A stretch of 64,000 nucleotides of DNA from CBDBCU01 sp965242615 (GTDB lineage: Bacteria > Chloroflexota > Dehalococcoidia > Lucifugimonadales > UBA3495): contig CBDESR010000005.1 in assembly GCA_965242615.1 (NCBI GenBank), positions 1,240,001 to 1,304,000 on the forward strand, read 5' to 3'. Both the position numbers and the translations under genes were made by a program. Below, one piece after another: positions 7,358-17,336 of the stretch. The notes beneath the pieces are model-generated. The model was not told the origin of the DNA and did not search any database. It saw nothing but the letters and a program-made list of their open reading frames with translations. Each line of letters begins with the position of its first letter. Position 1 is the first letter of the stretch.

Positions 7358-8017
7358 ATGCCTAACAAGAAAGGAACCGGGTTGCTGATGGTGTGGGCGG
7401 AGGTGCCGGCGGACAAGGAAGGCGACTTTAACGCCTGGTATAACGAGGAGCATATCCCGGAATTGTTGGCGATTCCCGGGGTGTTGAACGCCGCCCGCTA
7501 TGAGGCGGTCAAGAGCGGGCCGAAGCATTTGGCTTGCTACGAACTGGAAAGCCCGGCGGTGGTGGAGACGGCGGCGTTTAAGAACCGGCCGCGTTCCGAA
7601 TGGGCGAACCGGGCGTCCGGGCCGGCGATTGCCACGACCCTAATCAGCAATGTTTATCAGATGATTCATCCGGCGGAGTTGACGGCGGAGATTGCCGGCA
7701 GCGATATGGCGCCGGCGCTGCAAATCGGGCGGATGGACGCGGTGCCGGAACACGAAGCCGAGTGGAATCACTGGTACAGTACCATTTATGTTCCTAACTA
7801 CGAAAAGGTGTCGGGGGTTATTCGGGGCCGCCGCTACCGGACGATGCGGGGCGCGCCGGGCTACGCTACGGTGTACGAGTTTGAGCATCCGCAGGTTTCG
7901 GAGAGCGCGGAGTGGGAGGCGCAACGGGAAGCGGATCCGTCGAACCCGCGGGCCCGGACGATGATGGTACACGCGCCGGGGTCGCCGGGGGTGTGGGTTA
8001 AGACTTTTCAGGGGTAG
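7358..8017 (+). CDS. Tandem EthD-like / dimeric alpha-beta barrel protein
   Basis: 219 residues in two similar halves. Each half has the ferredoxin-like beta-alpha-beta pattern with an E/W-x-x-W-Y motif: FNAWYNEEHIPELLAIPGVL at about residues 25-45 and WNHWYSTIYVPNYEKVSGVI at about 140-160. This is the signature of EthD/DUF4286-type dimeric alpha-beta barrels, here fused into one chain. Such proteins occur beside monooxygenases and ring-cleavage genes, but their reactions vary, so no activity is assigned. AAGGAG lies 8 nt before ATG 7358. A 59-nt duplicate of its 3' end, with an internal deletion, lies at 8668. Confidence 0.75.
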   Translation: MPNKKGTGLLMVWAEVPADKEGDFNAWYNEEHIPELLAIPGVLNAARYEAVKSGPKHLACYELESPAVVETAAFKNRPRSEWANRASGPAIATTLISNVYQMIHPAELTAEIAGSDMAPALQIGRMDAVPEHEAEWNHWYSTIYVPNYEKVSGVIRGRRYRTMRGAPGYATVYEFEHPQVSESAEWEAQREADPSNPRARTMMVHAPGSPGVWVKTFQG

Positions 8018-8061
8018 GGGTAGGCAGGCCGGGCAAATCCATAACAAGAGAGGTGCTGGCT

Positions 8062-8637
8062 ATGTCGCAATTCCAATACCTGCTATCCAAAGTGTCCATT
8101 GGCATCTTGTTTGTCAGCACCGTGACGTTGACGGCGGCCTGCGCCGCGCCGGTTCCTACTGCCACGCCGTCCCCAACCGCTACCCCCGTTCCGACCGCCA
8201 CACCGCCCCCCACTGCCACGCTGGTTCCGACTGCCACGCCCGCAGTAAAATGGGGGATGCAAAATGTCCCCGTTCTTATAGCAGATTTGCCGGAACGCCC
8301 CCGGAGCGGACGGGTGCTTATCCTCCAAGGTTGCTATGCTGGTCGCGTAACACCTTGGGATAGCGCGGATGAAGAGTATATCATCTTGCTTACCACCGTG
8401 GATGGATTAGCTAGGATGGCTAGTCACCCGACGAAGAAATATGCTGGGTTAGCCTATAGCAAGAGTCAAGGACAGCCGTTCCGGGACGGTTGTTATAATA
8501 TGGGCGTCAGGTTTAAGGGCTATCGGGAGGCTATGGTAATGGATAGGAACAACTACTATGGCGTCCCGAAAATGAGCCGAATCTCTTTCCACGCCTACGA
8601 GTTGGTAGCCCCGGGCTCGTTTGAACCGGTCAACTGA
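8062..8637 (+). CDS. Lipoprotein of unknown function with Pro/Thr linker
   Basis: 191 residues. A signal peptide ends TLTAAC (Cys27), followed by about 40 residues of PTATP repeats and then a 120-residue domain containing two spaced cysteines (LQGCYAG and RDGCYNMG). I do not recognise the domain. ATG 8062 is preferred because GAGAGG lies 8 nt upstream; a GTG three codons earlier is the alternative. Base composition of the C-terminal half is less GC-rich than its neighbours. It lies between the EthD-like gene and a fragment of that gene. Confidence 0.65.
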   Translation: MSQFQYLLSKVSIGILFVSTVTLTAACAAPVPTATPSPTATPVPTATPPPTATLVPTATPAVKWGMQNVPVLIADLPERPRSGRVLILQGCYAGRVTPWDSADEEYIILLTTVDGLARMASHPTKKYAGLAYSKSQGQPFRDGCYNMGVRFKGYREAMVMDRNNYYGVPKMSRISFHAYELVAPGSFEPVN

Positions 8638-8667
8638 CGCCGGCTAATCCATTCAGACGGCGGCGTC

Positions 8668-8726
8668 TTATGTTCCCAACTACGAAAAGGTGCCGGGGGT
8701 GTGGGTTAAGACTTTTCAGGGGTAGA
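8668..8726 (+). pseudogene. Duplicated, internally deleted 3' end of the EthD-like gene
   Basis: 8668-8700 repeats 7786-7819 with two substitutions and then joins, at the shared word CGGGGGT, to a copy of 7985-8017 (GTGTGGGTTAAGACTTTTCA, stop TAG). About 170 nt are missing between the two parts. This is a remnant of a second EthD-like copy, implying a tandem duplication around the lipoprotein gene followed by deletion. Confidence 0.75.
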
Positions 8727-8837
8727 GGGATTCAGGCCGGGGTTGGCCGGATAAACCGGTTGTCCCCGGTAAAATCGCCGCCAAAAATCTGCTAGAATGG
8801 TATTGTTGAAAACGATGCCGGCAGAGGTTAGCGGCCG

Positions 8838-9416
8838 GTGATTAGGATGGCCGACTTGAAACTTTTGCCTATTTTTCTGCTGCTGTCCTTAGTGCTGTTG
8901 CTGACGCTGCCTTTGGCGGCTCCGGTGGCGGCGCAAGGGGGCGGGGCGGACCCGAAGCTGCTGGTTAACCGGGTTACGGCCGGGGGTTATGATTTGGCGG
9001 TGGCCGGGGAAGCGTCGAATTTGTCGTTGGGCAGCGCGCAGTTCAGCGTTACGGTGCGGGAGGCCGCTAGCGGGCAATCGATAACCGATGCCCGGGTGCA
9101 AATCCGCATCCGGCATTTGCGCCACGGGGAAACCGGCTGGGCTACTGCGCTGAGCGTACCGGCGCGGCCAGATGAGTACCGGGCACGGATGAAGCTGGAG
9201 TATCCCGGCCCATGGCAGGTCAGCGTGGAGGTGGATGGGCCGCTGGGGCGGGTAGGAACGGAGGTGGGGTCGGTGACGGTGCCGGAGCCGCGGCAGTATG
9301 TGGTCGGCACTTTGGTATTTGCCGGGGTCAGCGTGGTGTTGCTGATGATAACCGGCTATTTGGTGTGGAGTATCCGCCGGTCGCAGCGGCGGCGGGAGGC
9401 GGCTAATGCCGGCTGA
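8838..9416 (+). CDS. Secreted/membrane YtkA- or FixH-like protein
   Basis: About 192 residues: signal peptide or N-terminal anchor (LLPIFLLLSLVLLLTLPLAAPVAA), a 110-residue beta-rich domain (FSVTVREAASGQSITDARVQ; YRARMKLEYPGPWQVSVEVD) and a C-terminal TM helix (VVGTLVFAGVSVVLLMITGY) followed by RRSQRRR. The beta domain has the YtkA/FixH pattern of periplasmic proteins linked to copper or cytochrome oxidase assembly; this is a resemblance. GTG 8838 has GAGG 10 nt upstream; ATG 8847 is an alternative. Its last codons overlap the CtaG-type gene by 11 nt, so the two are translationally coupled and probably act together. Confidence 0.7.
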   Translation: MIRMADLKLLPIFLLLSLVLLLTLPLAAPVAAQGGGADPKLLVNRVTAGGYDLAVAGEASNLSLGSAQFSVTVREAASGQSITDARVQIRIRHLRHGETGWATALSVPARPDEYRARMKLEYPGPWQVSVEVDGPLGRVGTEVGSVTVPEPRQYVVGTLVFAGVSVVLLMITGYLVWSIRRSQRRREAANAG

Positions 9417-10401
9417 CGGCGCGATCCCGGCGTCGCACAAAGGTTTGTTCGGCAATCCCCGGCGGTCGGTTTGGCGGTGGCTGCTGCCGGTTTTGGCAGT
9501 GCTGGGGGCGTGGCATTTTTTGACGGGGATTCCGACGGTTTATGCCCACGGCGGCGTGGCTCCGGGGGATAACCTTTGGGCGGCGTGGAATACTACCAAT
9601 CCCTTGCCTACTTTGCTGCTGTTTCTGGCGGCTTTGCTCTATGTCAACGGGCTGGGGAATTGGGACAAGCCGAGCCATCCGATCAACGGCTGGCAAAAGG
9701 CTTCGTTTTTTGCCGGGCTGCTGACGATATTCCTGGCTCTGCAATCGCCGATTGACCCGCTGGCGGAGCATTACTTTTTTGTCCACCAGGTACAACATCT
9801 GATACTGCGGATGGTGGGGCCGCTGCTGGTGCTGCTGGGCGCGCCGTTGACGCCGATGCTGCGGGGGCTGCCGCTGTGGGTGCGGCAAGGCGGCGTCCGG
9901 GCGGTGGTGCGGCAACCCTGGGCGCGGCAAGCGTACCACTATTTGACTAACCCGGTGGCGGCGGTAGGGATATTTATGTTCGCGCTTTACTTCTGGCAGG
10001 TTCCGGGGCTGCACGACCTGGCGGTACGGAATGATTATGTCCACGAAGTTATGCACGGAACGATGCTTTTTTCCGGGTTCCTGTTCTGGTGGCTGGTTAT
10101 TGACCCCAAACCGCACCGGTCGCGGCTGCATTACGGGCTGCGGGTGCTGTACCTGGGTTTGATTGTCCTGCCTAATACCGTGCTAGGGGCGGGAATAACC
10201 TTTGCGCGGGGGCTGCTGTATCAAGCCTATTCGGAAGTGGAGCAGCCGGTTTTTCTGGATGCGCTGGTGGATCAGCAGTTGGGCGGGTTGTTCCTGTGGG
10301 TGGTGGGGGATATGATGAGCATAATCGCCGCCGGGATTGTGATGATAATGTGGTATCAGCGGGAACAGGAAAAGGAGCGGTTGGAAGCGGCGGGGAGTTA
10401 G
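9406..10401 (+). CDS. CtaG-family (Caa3_CtaG) membrane protein
   Basis: 331 residues with about eight TM helices. Conserved polar signatures sit at helix ends: SPIDPLAEHYFFVHQVQHLIL, GLHDLAVRNDYVHEVMHGTM, and a QLGGLFLW segment near the end. This is the caa3 oxidase assembly factor CtaG pattern, where histidines are thought to handle copper for CuB or CuA sites. No oxidase subunit genes lie in the window. ATG 9406 overlaps the preceding beta-domain protein gene. The pairing with a FixH/YtkA-like protein supports a metal or respiratory-assembly role. Confidence 0.85.
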   Translation: MPADGAIPASHKGLFGNPRRSVWRWLLPVLAVLGAWHFLTGIPTVYAHGGVAPGDNLWAAWNTTNPLPTLLLFLAALLYVNGLGNWDKPSHPINGWQKASFFAGLLTIFLALQSPIDPLAEHYFFVHQVQHLILRMVGPLLVLLGAPLTPMLRGLPLWVRQGGVRAVVRQPWARQAYHYLTNPVAAVGIFMFALYFWQVPGLHDLAVRNDYVHEVMHGTMLFSGFLFWWLVIDPKPHRSRLHYGLRVLYLGLIVLPNTVLGAGITFARGLLYQAYSEVEQPVFLDALVDQQLGGLFLWVVGDMMSIIAAGIVMIMWYQREQEKERLEAAGS

Positions 10402-10435
10402 GAACGGCGGCGATTTCAGCTTTGCCGAGGGGAGA

Positions 10436-13400
10436 ATGAACTGGGTCGGCGTGTTGTTCTGGCTAATTCCCCGGCGGCTGCGGGCGTCGTGGGTTTTTCT
10501 GGCGATTACCGGGTTTGGGGTACTGGCGGCGGTAACGGTGCTGGCGGTGGGCGCGCTGTATTCGCGGGCGTTGGCGGAGGGCGGGCTGCGGCACAGTTTG
10601 GCGACGGCGGATCCGGTGAGCTTGAATATCCAGATTGTGGCGCAAAACCGGCCGCTGGGGCCGGCGGATTACCAACAGCTACGGGCGACGGTGGAGGAAA
10701 CGGCGCAAGAGCGGCTGGGCTTTATGCTGCGGGATAAGCAGCGGTTCGGGCGCACGCAAGCGGACTGGCCGGTTACGGCGGAACCGGTGGAACCCTCGCC
10801 TTTTCTGGGCGGCGTAACCGGCCGCCCATTCTTTTTGACCGGCTTTGAGGAACATTCCCGGCTGGTGGCCGGCCGTTGGCCCGGGGCGGAACCAGGGACG
10901 GATGCGGCCGGCCGGTTGCGGCTGGAAGTGGCGGTAGGGGAAAAGACGGCGGGGGCGATGCTGTGGGAAGTGGGGTCGGAGGCGGTGATTCTGCCCTATC
11001 CATCGGATTTGTTCGAGCAAATCAGCATTGCCATTGTGGGCATTGTGGAACCGGTGGCTCCGGAGGCGGAGTATTGGATGGGGTTTCCAACCTACTTTTC
11101 GCCCCGGGAGTATGGGGATGTGATTTTGATGCCGCTGTATGTGCCGGAGGCGGCTTTTTTTGACGGGTTGGGGGCGCGCTACCCAACGCTGGTGGGGGAT
11201 TACGGTTGGCATCTGTATCTGGATACCGGGGTTTTGACCGGGGATAAGGTAGCGTCCACCCGGGAAGCCATCAACGGGTTGGAGACGGACATCAATAAGA
11301 AAGTGCCGCGCTCTTTGACCTTGACCCGGCTGGAGAATAGCCGCGGTACCGGGCTGTTGGCGACTTATCAGCGGGACTTGACCCGGGCCCGGGTGCCAAT
11401 TTACCTGTTCATATCGCTGGTGGTAGTGGTAATCCTCTATTTTCTGGCTTTGACGGCCGGGCTGCTGGCGCAGGGCCGCAGCGGGGAAGCCGGGTTATTG
11501 CGAAGCCGGGGGGCCGGCGCGGCGCAGGTGGGCGGCATCATCACTATGGGCGAAGGGTTGCTGACGCTGGCGGCGGTTCTGGCCGGCCCATTCCTGGCAT
11601 TGCTGATTTTCCGGGGGCTGCTGCAAGATGCCATTGATCCTTGGGGTGGATTGAATCCGGAAACGGTCGGATTGGGTTGGGATATGTTTCTGCTGGGCGG
11701 GATGGGCGGGCTGTTGAGTTTAGCCGTGCTGCTGCTGTCCAACGCCGCTCTGGCCCGGCGGGGGCTACTGGATTTTCTGCGGGAACGGGCGCGGCCGCCG
11801 ACTTTGCCCTGGGTACAGCGGTACTATTTGGACTTGCTGGTGGTTGCGCTACTGGCTCTGGTTTGGTGGCAGGTGGAGCGGCGCGGCGGGTTTCTGGAGC
11901 GGGCGTTGACCGGGCGGGAGGCGGCGTTGGACTGGTCGCTGCTGCTGACGCCGGCGTTGGCATTGCTGGCGGCGGCGGTACTGTTGCTGCGGATAATGCC
12001 TTGGCTGCTGCGGGGGATGGGATGGCTGGCGCGGCGGGCGGCGCCGGCTTGGGTATCCTTTGCCTTGACGCGGATGGCGCGGGAGCCGCTGCCCTATGGG
12101 GCTTTGGCGGTTATGTTGCTGCTGGCGGCCGCTTTGGGGGTATTCGGGGCGTCCTTTCAATCCACTTTGGGGCGGAGTCAGGCGGAGCAAGTCTTGTACC
12201 GGGCCGGCGGTGATTTGGTGGTCAATGTGGTGGCGCCTACCGGGGATACGGGGGACAACCTAAAGGCACTGGTGGACGTCCGGGCGTTGAGTCCGGTAAT
12301 GCGGGAGGGGGTAACGCTGCTGGACGGGCAACCGGGGGATACGGCGTTGCTGCTGGCGGTGGATCCGGCGACTTTCCCGGAAACGGCGTGGTTTCGGGAG
12401 GATTTTGCGCCGCCGGGGAAGGATTTGGCGGAATTGTTGACGCCGTTGCGCCGGGGGGAGTCCGGCTTGCCGGATTTGAGCGGTACAACTGCTACCGGGA
12501 TGTCAATTCCGGAGGGAGCGGAACGGGTGGGGGTTTGGGTCAACACCAAGGCTTTGGGCGGCAGTATCGTAACGCAAAGCCTGCGTTTGCAGCTGCGGGT
12601 TGCCGATGCCGGGGGGAGTTACATTAACCTGGATTTGGGCGATATTGACCTGGCGGGCCGGGGCGTAGGGTTTCCGCCGGGGGCGGCGCCGGCTACTGAT
12701 ACCGGAGCCGGGTGGAGTTACTTTGCCGCCGATTTGCCTCTCGATAAGGCGTGGTTGGAGCCGCCGTTCCGCGCGGTGGCACTGTATTTCGTGGGCAAGT
12801 CTTTGTATCGGATGCCGCCGGGCGTTATTTATCTGGATGATTTGACGGCGGAACCGGGGCCGGCGGGGAGCCGGGAGGGGGTAGTGATTGAGGATTTTGA
12901 GGAGCCGGGGCGTTGGATAGCGATGCCGCACGATGGGGAAAGCGCAGATACTATTGAAATTGGCGGGCAAGCCGGGCGCAATGGGGGCAACGGGCTGGCT
13001 TTCGGCTGGCAAGATCCGATATTGCGAGAGCCGCGGGGGGTACTGATACCGCCCGACCCGTTCCCATTGCCGGCGATTGGCGGCCCCGGACTTGCCATTG
13101 GGCAACGGCTGCGGCTGGATACCGGCAGTCAGCTGGTACCGGTGGTTGTGGCGGATAAAGCCGATTACTTTCCGACTACCGGCGGCAGCGGGAGCAAGCC
13201 TTTTCTGATCGTGTCGCTGGATTCTTTTGACGCTTACACCGGCCGGCTGCCGGAAGGGATTAGGCGGCCGCCCCGGGAATACTGGCTGGCGTTGGAGACG
13301 GACGCGGACCGGGAGCAGGTTAGCCGGGCGGCGCGGGAAGCCACTTCGGTATCGGCGACGATCCGAGACCGGGCGGAATTGCTGGACCGGGCGCGGCGCA

Positions 13401-13840
13401 ATCCGTTGGCCGGCGGCGGGTGGGACGGGCTGACTTTGCTGAGTTTGGGCGCGCTGGCGGCGGCGGCAACTTTGGCTTTGGGGGCGCACGCTTTGGCGGC
13501 GGTGCGGGCGGGGCGGGTGGAGTTGACGGTGGCCTGGGCTTTGGGCTTTTCCCGGGGACAACTGGCCGGCGCGCTGGTATTGGAGCGGTTGGTGGCAGCG
13601 GTTATCGGGTTGGCAGCCGGCGCAGTAGTGGGAAGTTTGCTGAGCCGTTGGACGCTGGGGTTGTTGGGGCAAACAGCCAGCGGACGGCCGATAGTTCCGC
13701 CGCCGGCTTTGACGGTGCAGGATTGGATAGTGGGGGCAACGCTGCTGAGCTTGACGGCGGCGGCGCTGCTGGCGATAGCTATGGCGGTGACAGCAGCCGG
13801 GCGATTGCGGGCGGCGGATATACTGCGCGGCGGGGAGTAG
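10436..13840 (+). CDS. Large FtsX-type ABC transporter permease
   Basis: 1134 residues. TM1 (about 18-40) is followed by a large extracytoplasmic domain, a first FtsX block (about 325-470, containing ARSGEAGLLRSRGA-like sequence), further TM helices, a second long extracytoplasmic region with beta-sandwich character, and a C-terminal FtsX block (about 1010-1125, VAWALGFSRGQLAGALVLER). This MacB/LolC-like duplicated topology belongs to exporters that move lipoproteins, lipids or peptides or act on envelope enzymes. ATG 10436 follows GAGGGGAG. It ends 8 nt before a second, similar permease, and two matching ATPases follow, so the four genes form one transporter operon. Substrate unknown. Confidence 0.85.
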   Translation: MNWVGVLFWLIPRRLRASWVFLAITGFGVLAAVTVLAVGALYSRALAEGGLRHSLATADPVSLNIQIVAQNRPLGPADYQQLRATVEETAQERLGFMLRDKQRFGRTQADWPVTAEPVEPSPFLGGVTGRPFFLTGFEEHSRLVAGRWPGAEPGTDAAGRLRLEVAVGEKTAGAMLWEVGSEAVILPYPSDLFEQISIAIVGIVEPVAPEAEYWMGFPTYFSPREYGDVILMPLYVPEAAFFDGLGARYPTLVGDYGWHLYLDTGVLTGDKVASTREAINGLETDINKKVPRSLTLTRLENSRGTGLLATYQRDLTRARVPIYLFISLVVVVILYFLALTAGLLAQGRSGEAGLLRSRGAGAAQVGGIITMGEGLLTLAAVLAGPFLALLIFRGLLQDAIDPWGGLNPETVGLGWDMFLLGGMGGLLSLAVLLLSNAALARRGLLDFLRERARPPTLPWVQRYYLDLLVVALLALVWWQVERRGGFLERALTGREAALDWSLLLTPALALLAAAVLLLRIMPWLLRGMGWLARRAAPAWVSFALTRMAREPLPYGALAVMLLLAAALGVFGASFQSTLGRSQAEQVLYRAGGDLVVNVVAPTGDTGDNLKALVDVRALSPVMREGVTLLDGQPGDTALLLAVDPATFPETAWFREDFAPPGKDLAELLTPLRRGESGLPDLSGTTATGMSIPEGAERVGVWVNTKALGGSIVTQSLRLQLRVADAGGSYINLDLGDIDLAGRGVGFPPGAAPATDTGAGWSYFAADLPLDKAWLEPPFRAVALYFVGKSLYRMPPGVIYLDDLTAEPGPAGSREGVVIEDFEEPGRWIAMPHDGESADTIEIGGQAGRNGGNGLAFGWQDPILREPRGVLIPPDPFPLPAIGGPGLAIGQRLRLDTGSQLVPVVVADKADYFPTTGGSGSKPFLIVSLDSFDAYTGRLPEGIRRPPREYWLALETDADREQVSRAAREATSVSATIRDRAELLDRARRNPLAGGGWDGLTLLSLGALAAAATLALGAHALAAVRAGRVELTVAWALGFSRGQLAGALVLERLVAAVIGLAAGAVVGSLLSRWTLGLLGQTASGRPIVPPPALTVQDWIVGATLLSLTAAALLAIAMAVTAAGRLRAADILRGGE

Positions 13841-13848
13841 CGGAAACG

Positions 13849-16800
13849 ATGTCCTTTCTGCAACTGGCCTACAGTATTGCCCGGCGGCGGATTGCGGCGG
13901 CGTGGCAGTTGGAATTGGTCTTGTTTCTGGGCATTTTGCTGTCGGTGGCGATTCTGTCGGGGAGTGTGGTGTTTTCCGATTTGCTGGCGGAGGCGGCTTT
14001 GCGGCGGGCGTTGCAGGAAGCGCCGGCGGAGGAAGTGAATTTCTGGGTGCGCATTTATCATCACTTGGAGGAGCCGGCTACGGCCGCGCGGCGGGATTCG
14101 GTTTATCAATCGGCGGTTGACTTTGTCGAGGAACGGGTCAATCGTCCGTTCCGGCCTTATCTGGAAGGGGAGGCGCGGCTGCTGGAAACGGCTACTTTTT
14201 TCTTTGGCGGCGCAGCCCGGTTTGATTTGCCCAACGAAACCCGGCCGCGGGGGCGGGTTCAGTATATGACCGGGTTGTTGGGGGAGAAGCGGAGTCAACT
14301 GGTCGCCGGCCGCTGGCCGGGGGAAGCGGCGGCGAATGCCGGCATGGCCGCCGCGCCGGTTCTGGAAGTGGCTATCGACACTAGCGGCGCCGAAATGTTG
14401 AGGTTGATGGTGGGGGAGGAACTGGATTTGCTGCCGACCTCCGGGACGCTGAATCAGCAAGTAACCCGGGCGCGGATAGTCGGGGTGTTTAGCCGTGTGA
14501 ATCCGGGGGATGACTTTTGGCACGGGCGGGAACGGAATTTCAGCCATCATAATGACCAATGGGCTACAGTACCGCTCTTTACGACCGAGGCGGCAATTCT
14601 GGAGCAAATGGCGGCTACTTATCCGGGGCTTTACGCCAATGCCACCTGGATTTTCGACTTGAATCGGCAAGGCGTCCGGGCCGGGGATACGGCGGCGCTG
14701 AAAACCGCGCTACGCCGCACCCGCAATGACATTGCCGCCAATCTGGAAAACTCTACCGTGGACATCAAGTTGGAGCGGCTGCTGGATCGTTATTCGGAGC
14801 AGCTGACCCTTTCCCGCATACCGCTGTTTTTGATGGTGTTTCTGGTGGTGGGCATATTAGCCTACTATCTGACGTTGGTTTCGGGGTTAACGGTGCGCGC
14901 CCGCAGCGGGGAAATTGCGCTGCTGAAAAGCCGGGGGGCTACTACCGGGCAAGTGGGCTTGCTGATACTGGTCGAGGGGCTGGTACTGGCGGTACCGGCG
15001 GTGGCGGTGGGGACGCTGCTGGCGCCGCCGGCGGCCGGCTTGCTGGGGGGATTGTTCTTTGATTTGGAAGTCGATGGCGGGCTGATTAGCTTGTCTTACC
15101 GGGCGTTTCTGCTGGGGGCGGGCGGCGCGCTGCTGGCGGTGCTGGTGCTTACCCTGTCCACTTTGGCGGCGGCGCGGCAAAGCATAGTGGAGTTTCGGCA
15201 AGCCGGGGCGCGGCCGCCGCAAAGGCCGTGGTTTCACCGCTACTACCTGGATTTGCTGCTGCTGGTACTTATCGGATTGTTGTGGTGGCAAATCCAAAGC
15301 CGGGATACTTTTCTGCTGCGGCCGGCGGGGGCCGGAGAGTTGGAAATTGACTTTACCCTGCTGTTAAGCCCGGCTTTGGGGTTAGTGGCTTTGGGGCTGC
15401 TGACGCTGCGCTTTTTCCCGTTGGCGATGGCATTGCTGGCGCGGATAGCGGAGCCGGTGGGGCCGGTGTGGCTGGTGCAGGGCTTGCGGCGGGTGGGTAG
15501 AGACCCCATTGCGCCGGGCAGCTTGGTGGCGCTGCTGATGCTGGCAACGGCGTTGGGGGTAATTGGCAGCGCATTTACGGCAACTTTGCAGCGGAGTCAG
15601 GCAGACCAAGCCCGCTATCAAGGGGGGGCTGACCTGCGGATTAAGCACAGCGGCGACCGCAATCCGGTGGTTGATTATGGCTTGGCGGAATTGGCGGCGG
15701 CAAGCTGGCAATTGCAGGGCGTAGCGGAAGGGCAGCGCGGCAGCGGGGCGTTGTTGACGCAAGGCATCAGCAGTACGCGGCTGTCGGTGCTGGCGGTGGA
15801 TGCGGCCAACTTTGCCGATGCCGCGTGGTTCCGCGCCGATTTTGCCGGAGGGCAATCGCTGGGAGAATTGATGGAGGTCTTGAAGCCGGAGGCCGGCAAG
15901 GCGGCGGAGGATTACGGGATTGAACTGCCCCGGGAGGCTAGCGGCTTGGCGGTGTGGGCTAATCCGGGGCGGCCCGGTGCCCGGTTGGTGGTGTTGGCGC
16001 GGCTGCGGGATAGCCGGGGCTATCACTTTGACATATTCCTGGGGGAGCCGACAGCTTTGGGTTGGCAGCGGCTGTCCGGGGAGTTGACGCCAGTGCGCCG
16101 CCGCGGCAATGCGCCGCCGCCGGAAGTAAGGCCGCCCTTTACTCTGCTGAACCTGCAAGTGGGCAGCCGGTTCGGGTTGAACGAGCCGGGCATTCTGTTT
16201 CTGGATGAACTGGCGGCGGTAACTCCCGGCGGAGAGCGGGTGATGGCGGATTTGCAGTCTTTGGAGAATTGGGCGGTGATTGAGGATTATGCCCGCCCCG
16301 GTTTGTATGCGCTGGAAACGAGCGCTGCGGTGGCCCGGGCTGAGGGACGGGTGGCGGCGGCTTTCAGTTGGGCGCCCGGCGGCATTGGCTTGCGGGGGAT
16401 TCGACCGGGGCCGGCGGATGCGGCGGTTCCGGTTATCGTATCTCCGGAGGTGCTGGAAATTGGGGATGCCGGCATTGGGGATATGCTGACTTTGAGCGTT
16501 GCCAACTTTGCGTTGCCGGTGCGGGTGGCGGCGGTAGCGGATTATTTTCCGACTCTGGATCCGCGGGAGCAGCCCTTTATTGTTATGGATGGGGCGGCCT
16601 TTGCCGGCTATGCCAACCGGCACGGGCGGCGGGTCGCCGGCGGCCCGGATGAGGTGTGGGCTGCTTTGGTTGATGGCGCGGATGGGGCGGCGGCGTTGTC
16701 TGCTTTAGCCACAGCTTTAGCCGATCGGGGGTTGGAAGTGGGGGAAAGCCGGCAGGCGGCGGCGGAAATACGGCGGCGGGTGGCGCGGCCGCTGGCTAAC

Positions 16801-17238
16801 GCCAGTTGGGGCGGGCTGCTGGCGTTGATGTTTCTGGCGTTGACATTAGCCAGCGCATCCGGGGTGGCGCTGTTTTCCTATGTGGATACCGGGGAGCGGC
16901 GCACCGAGTTTGCCTTGCTGCGGACAATGGGGTCATCGGCACGGCAGCTTAATGGTATGGTATGGTTTAACCTGTTGCTAATCGTGGTTTGCGGCGTGGG
17001 GCTAGGCACATGGGCGGGACAGCAAATCGGGGCGGCTTTGCTGCCGGTGCTGGAAGTGGCGGAGGGCGGGATGCGGGTTACGCCGCCGATGGTACTGCAA
17101 ACCAACGGGCTGACCTTGCTGACGGCGTACTTGGCACTGGCCGCCGTGGCGGTGGGCAACGGGATTTGGCTGGCGTGGTTCACGGCCCGGCTGGAAGTGC
17201 AGCAGGTACTGCGGGCCGGGGAAGGGGTTCAGGGTTAG
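13849..17238 (+). CDS. Second large FtsX-type ABC transporter permease
   Basis: 1129 residues with the same plan as the preceding permease: TM1 near 20-45, extracytoplasmic domain, FtsX block (about 325-470, LTVRARSGEIALLKSRGATT), middle TM helices, extracytoplasmic beta-rich region, and a C-terminal FtsX block (ALLRTMGSSARQLNGMVWFN). The two are clear paralogues and probably form a heterodimer. The frame is open upstream to 13420, but that stretch lies inside the first permease gene; ATG 13849, with GGGGAG about 11 nt before it, fits the shared N-terminus. The spacing of 8 nt implies coupled translation. Confidence 0.85.
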   Translation: MSFLQLAYSIARRRIAAAWQLELVLFLGILLSVAILSGSVVFSDLLAEAALRRALQEAPAEEVNFWVRIYHHLEEPATAARRDSVYQSAVDFVEERVNRPFRPYLEGEARLLETATFFFGGAARFDLPNETRPRGRVQYMTGLLGEKRSQLVAGRWPGEAAANAGMAAAPVLEVAIDTSGAEMLRLMVGEELDLLPTSGTLNQQVTRARIVGVFSRVNPGDDFWHGRERNFSHHNDQWATVPLFTTEAAILEQMAATYPGLYANATWIFDLNRQGVRAGDTAALKTALRRTRNDIAANLENSTVDIKLERLLDRYSEQLTLSRIPLFLMVFLVVGILAYYLTLVSGLTVRARSGEIALLKSRGATTGQVGLLILVEGLVLAVPAVAVGTLLAPPAAGLLGGLFFDLEVDGGLISLSYRAFLLGAGGALLAVLVLTLSTLAAARQSIVEFRQAGARPPQRPWFHRYYLDLLLLVLIGLLWWQIQSRDTFLLRPAGAGELEIDFTLLLSPALGLVALGLLTLRFFPLAMALLARIAEPVGPVWLVQGLRRVGRDPIAPGSLVALLMLATALGVIGSAFTATLQRSQADQARYQGGADLRIKHSGDRNPVVDYGLAELAAASWQLQGVAEGQRGSGALLTQGISSTRLSVLAVDAANFADAAWFRADFAGGQSLGELMEVLKPEAGKAAEDYGIELPREASGLAVWANPGRPGARLVVLARLRDSRGYHFDIFLGEPTALGWQRLSGELTPVRRRGNAPPPEVRPPFTLLNLQVGSRFGLNEPGILFLDELAAVTPGGERVMADLQSLENWAVIEDYARPGLYALETSAAVARAEGRVAAAFSWAPGGIGLRGIRPGPADAAVPVIVSPEVLEIGDAGIGDMLTLSVANFALPVRVAAVADYFPTLDPREQPFIVMDGAAFAGYANRHGRRVAGGPDEVWAALVDGADGAAALSALATALADRGLEVGESRQAAAEIRRRVARPLANASWGGLLALMFLALTLASASGVALFSYVDTGERRTEFALLRTMGSSARQLNGMVWFNLLLIVVCGVGLGTWAGQQIGAALLPVLEVAEGGMRVTPPMVLQTNGLTLLTAYLALAAVAVGNGIWLAWFTARLEVQQVLRAGEGVQG

Positions 17239-17336
17239 CAGCGGGCAAACAACTGGGTACAATCAGGATGCCGGGGTTAGTCGATTCCGGTTTTGACTCC
17301 GGATTTGACATCAAATTTGGGTTTGTAGAGGCAGTG

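Noticed and set aside
13234..14670. 478-codon minus-strand frame across two permease genes
   Set aside because: It spans the junction of two well-supported FtsX permeases and is Arg/Pro/Gln-rich without any motif.
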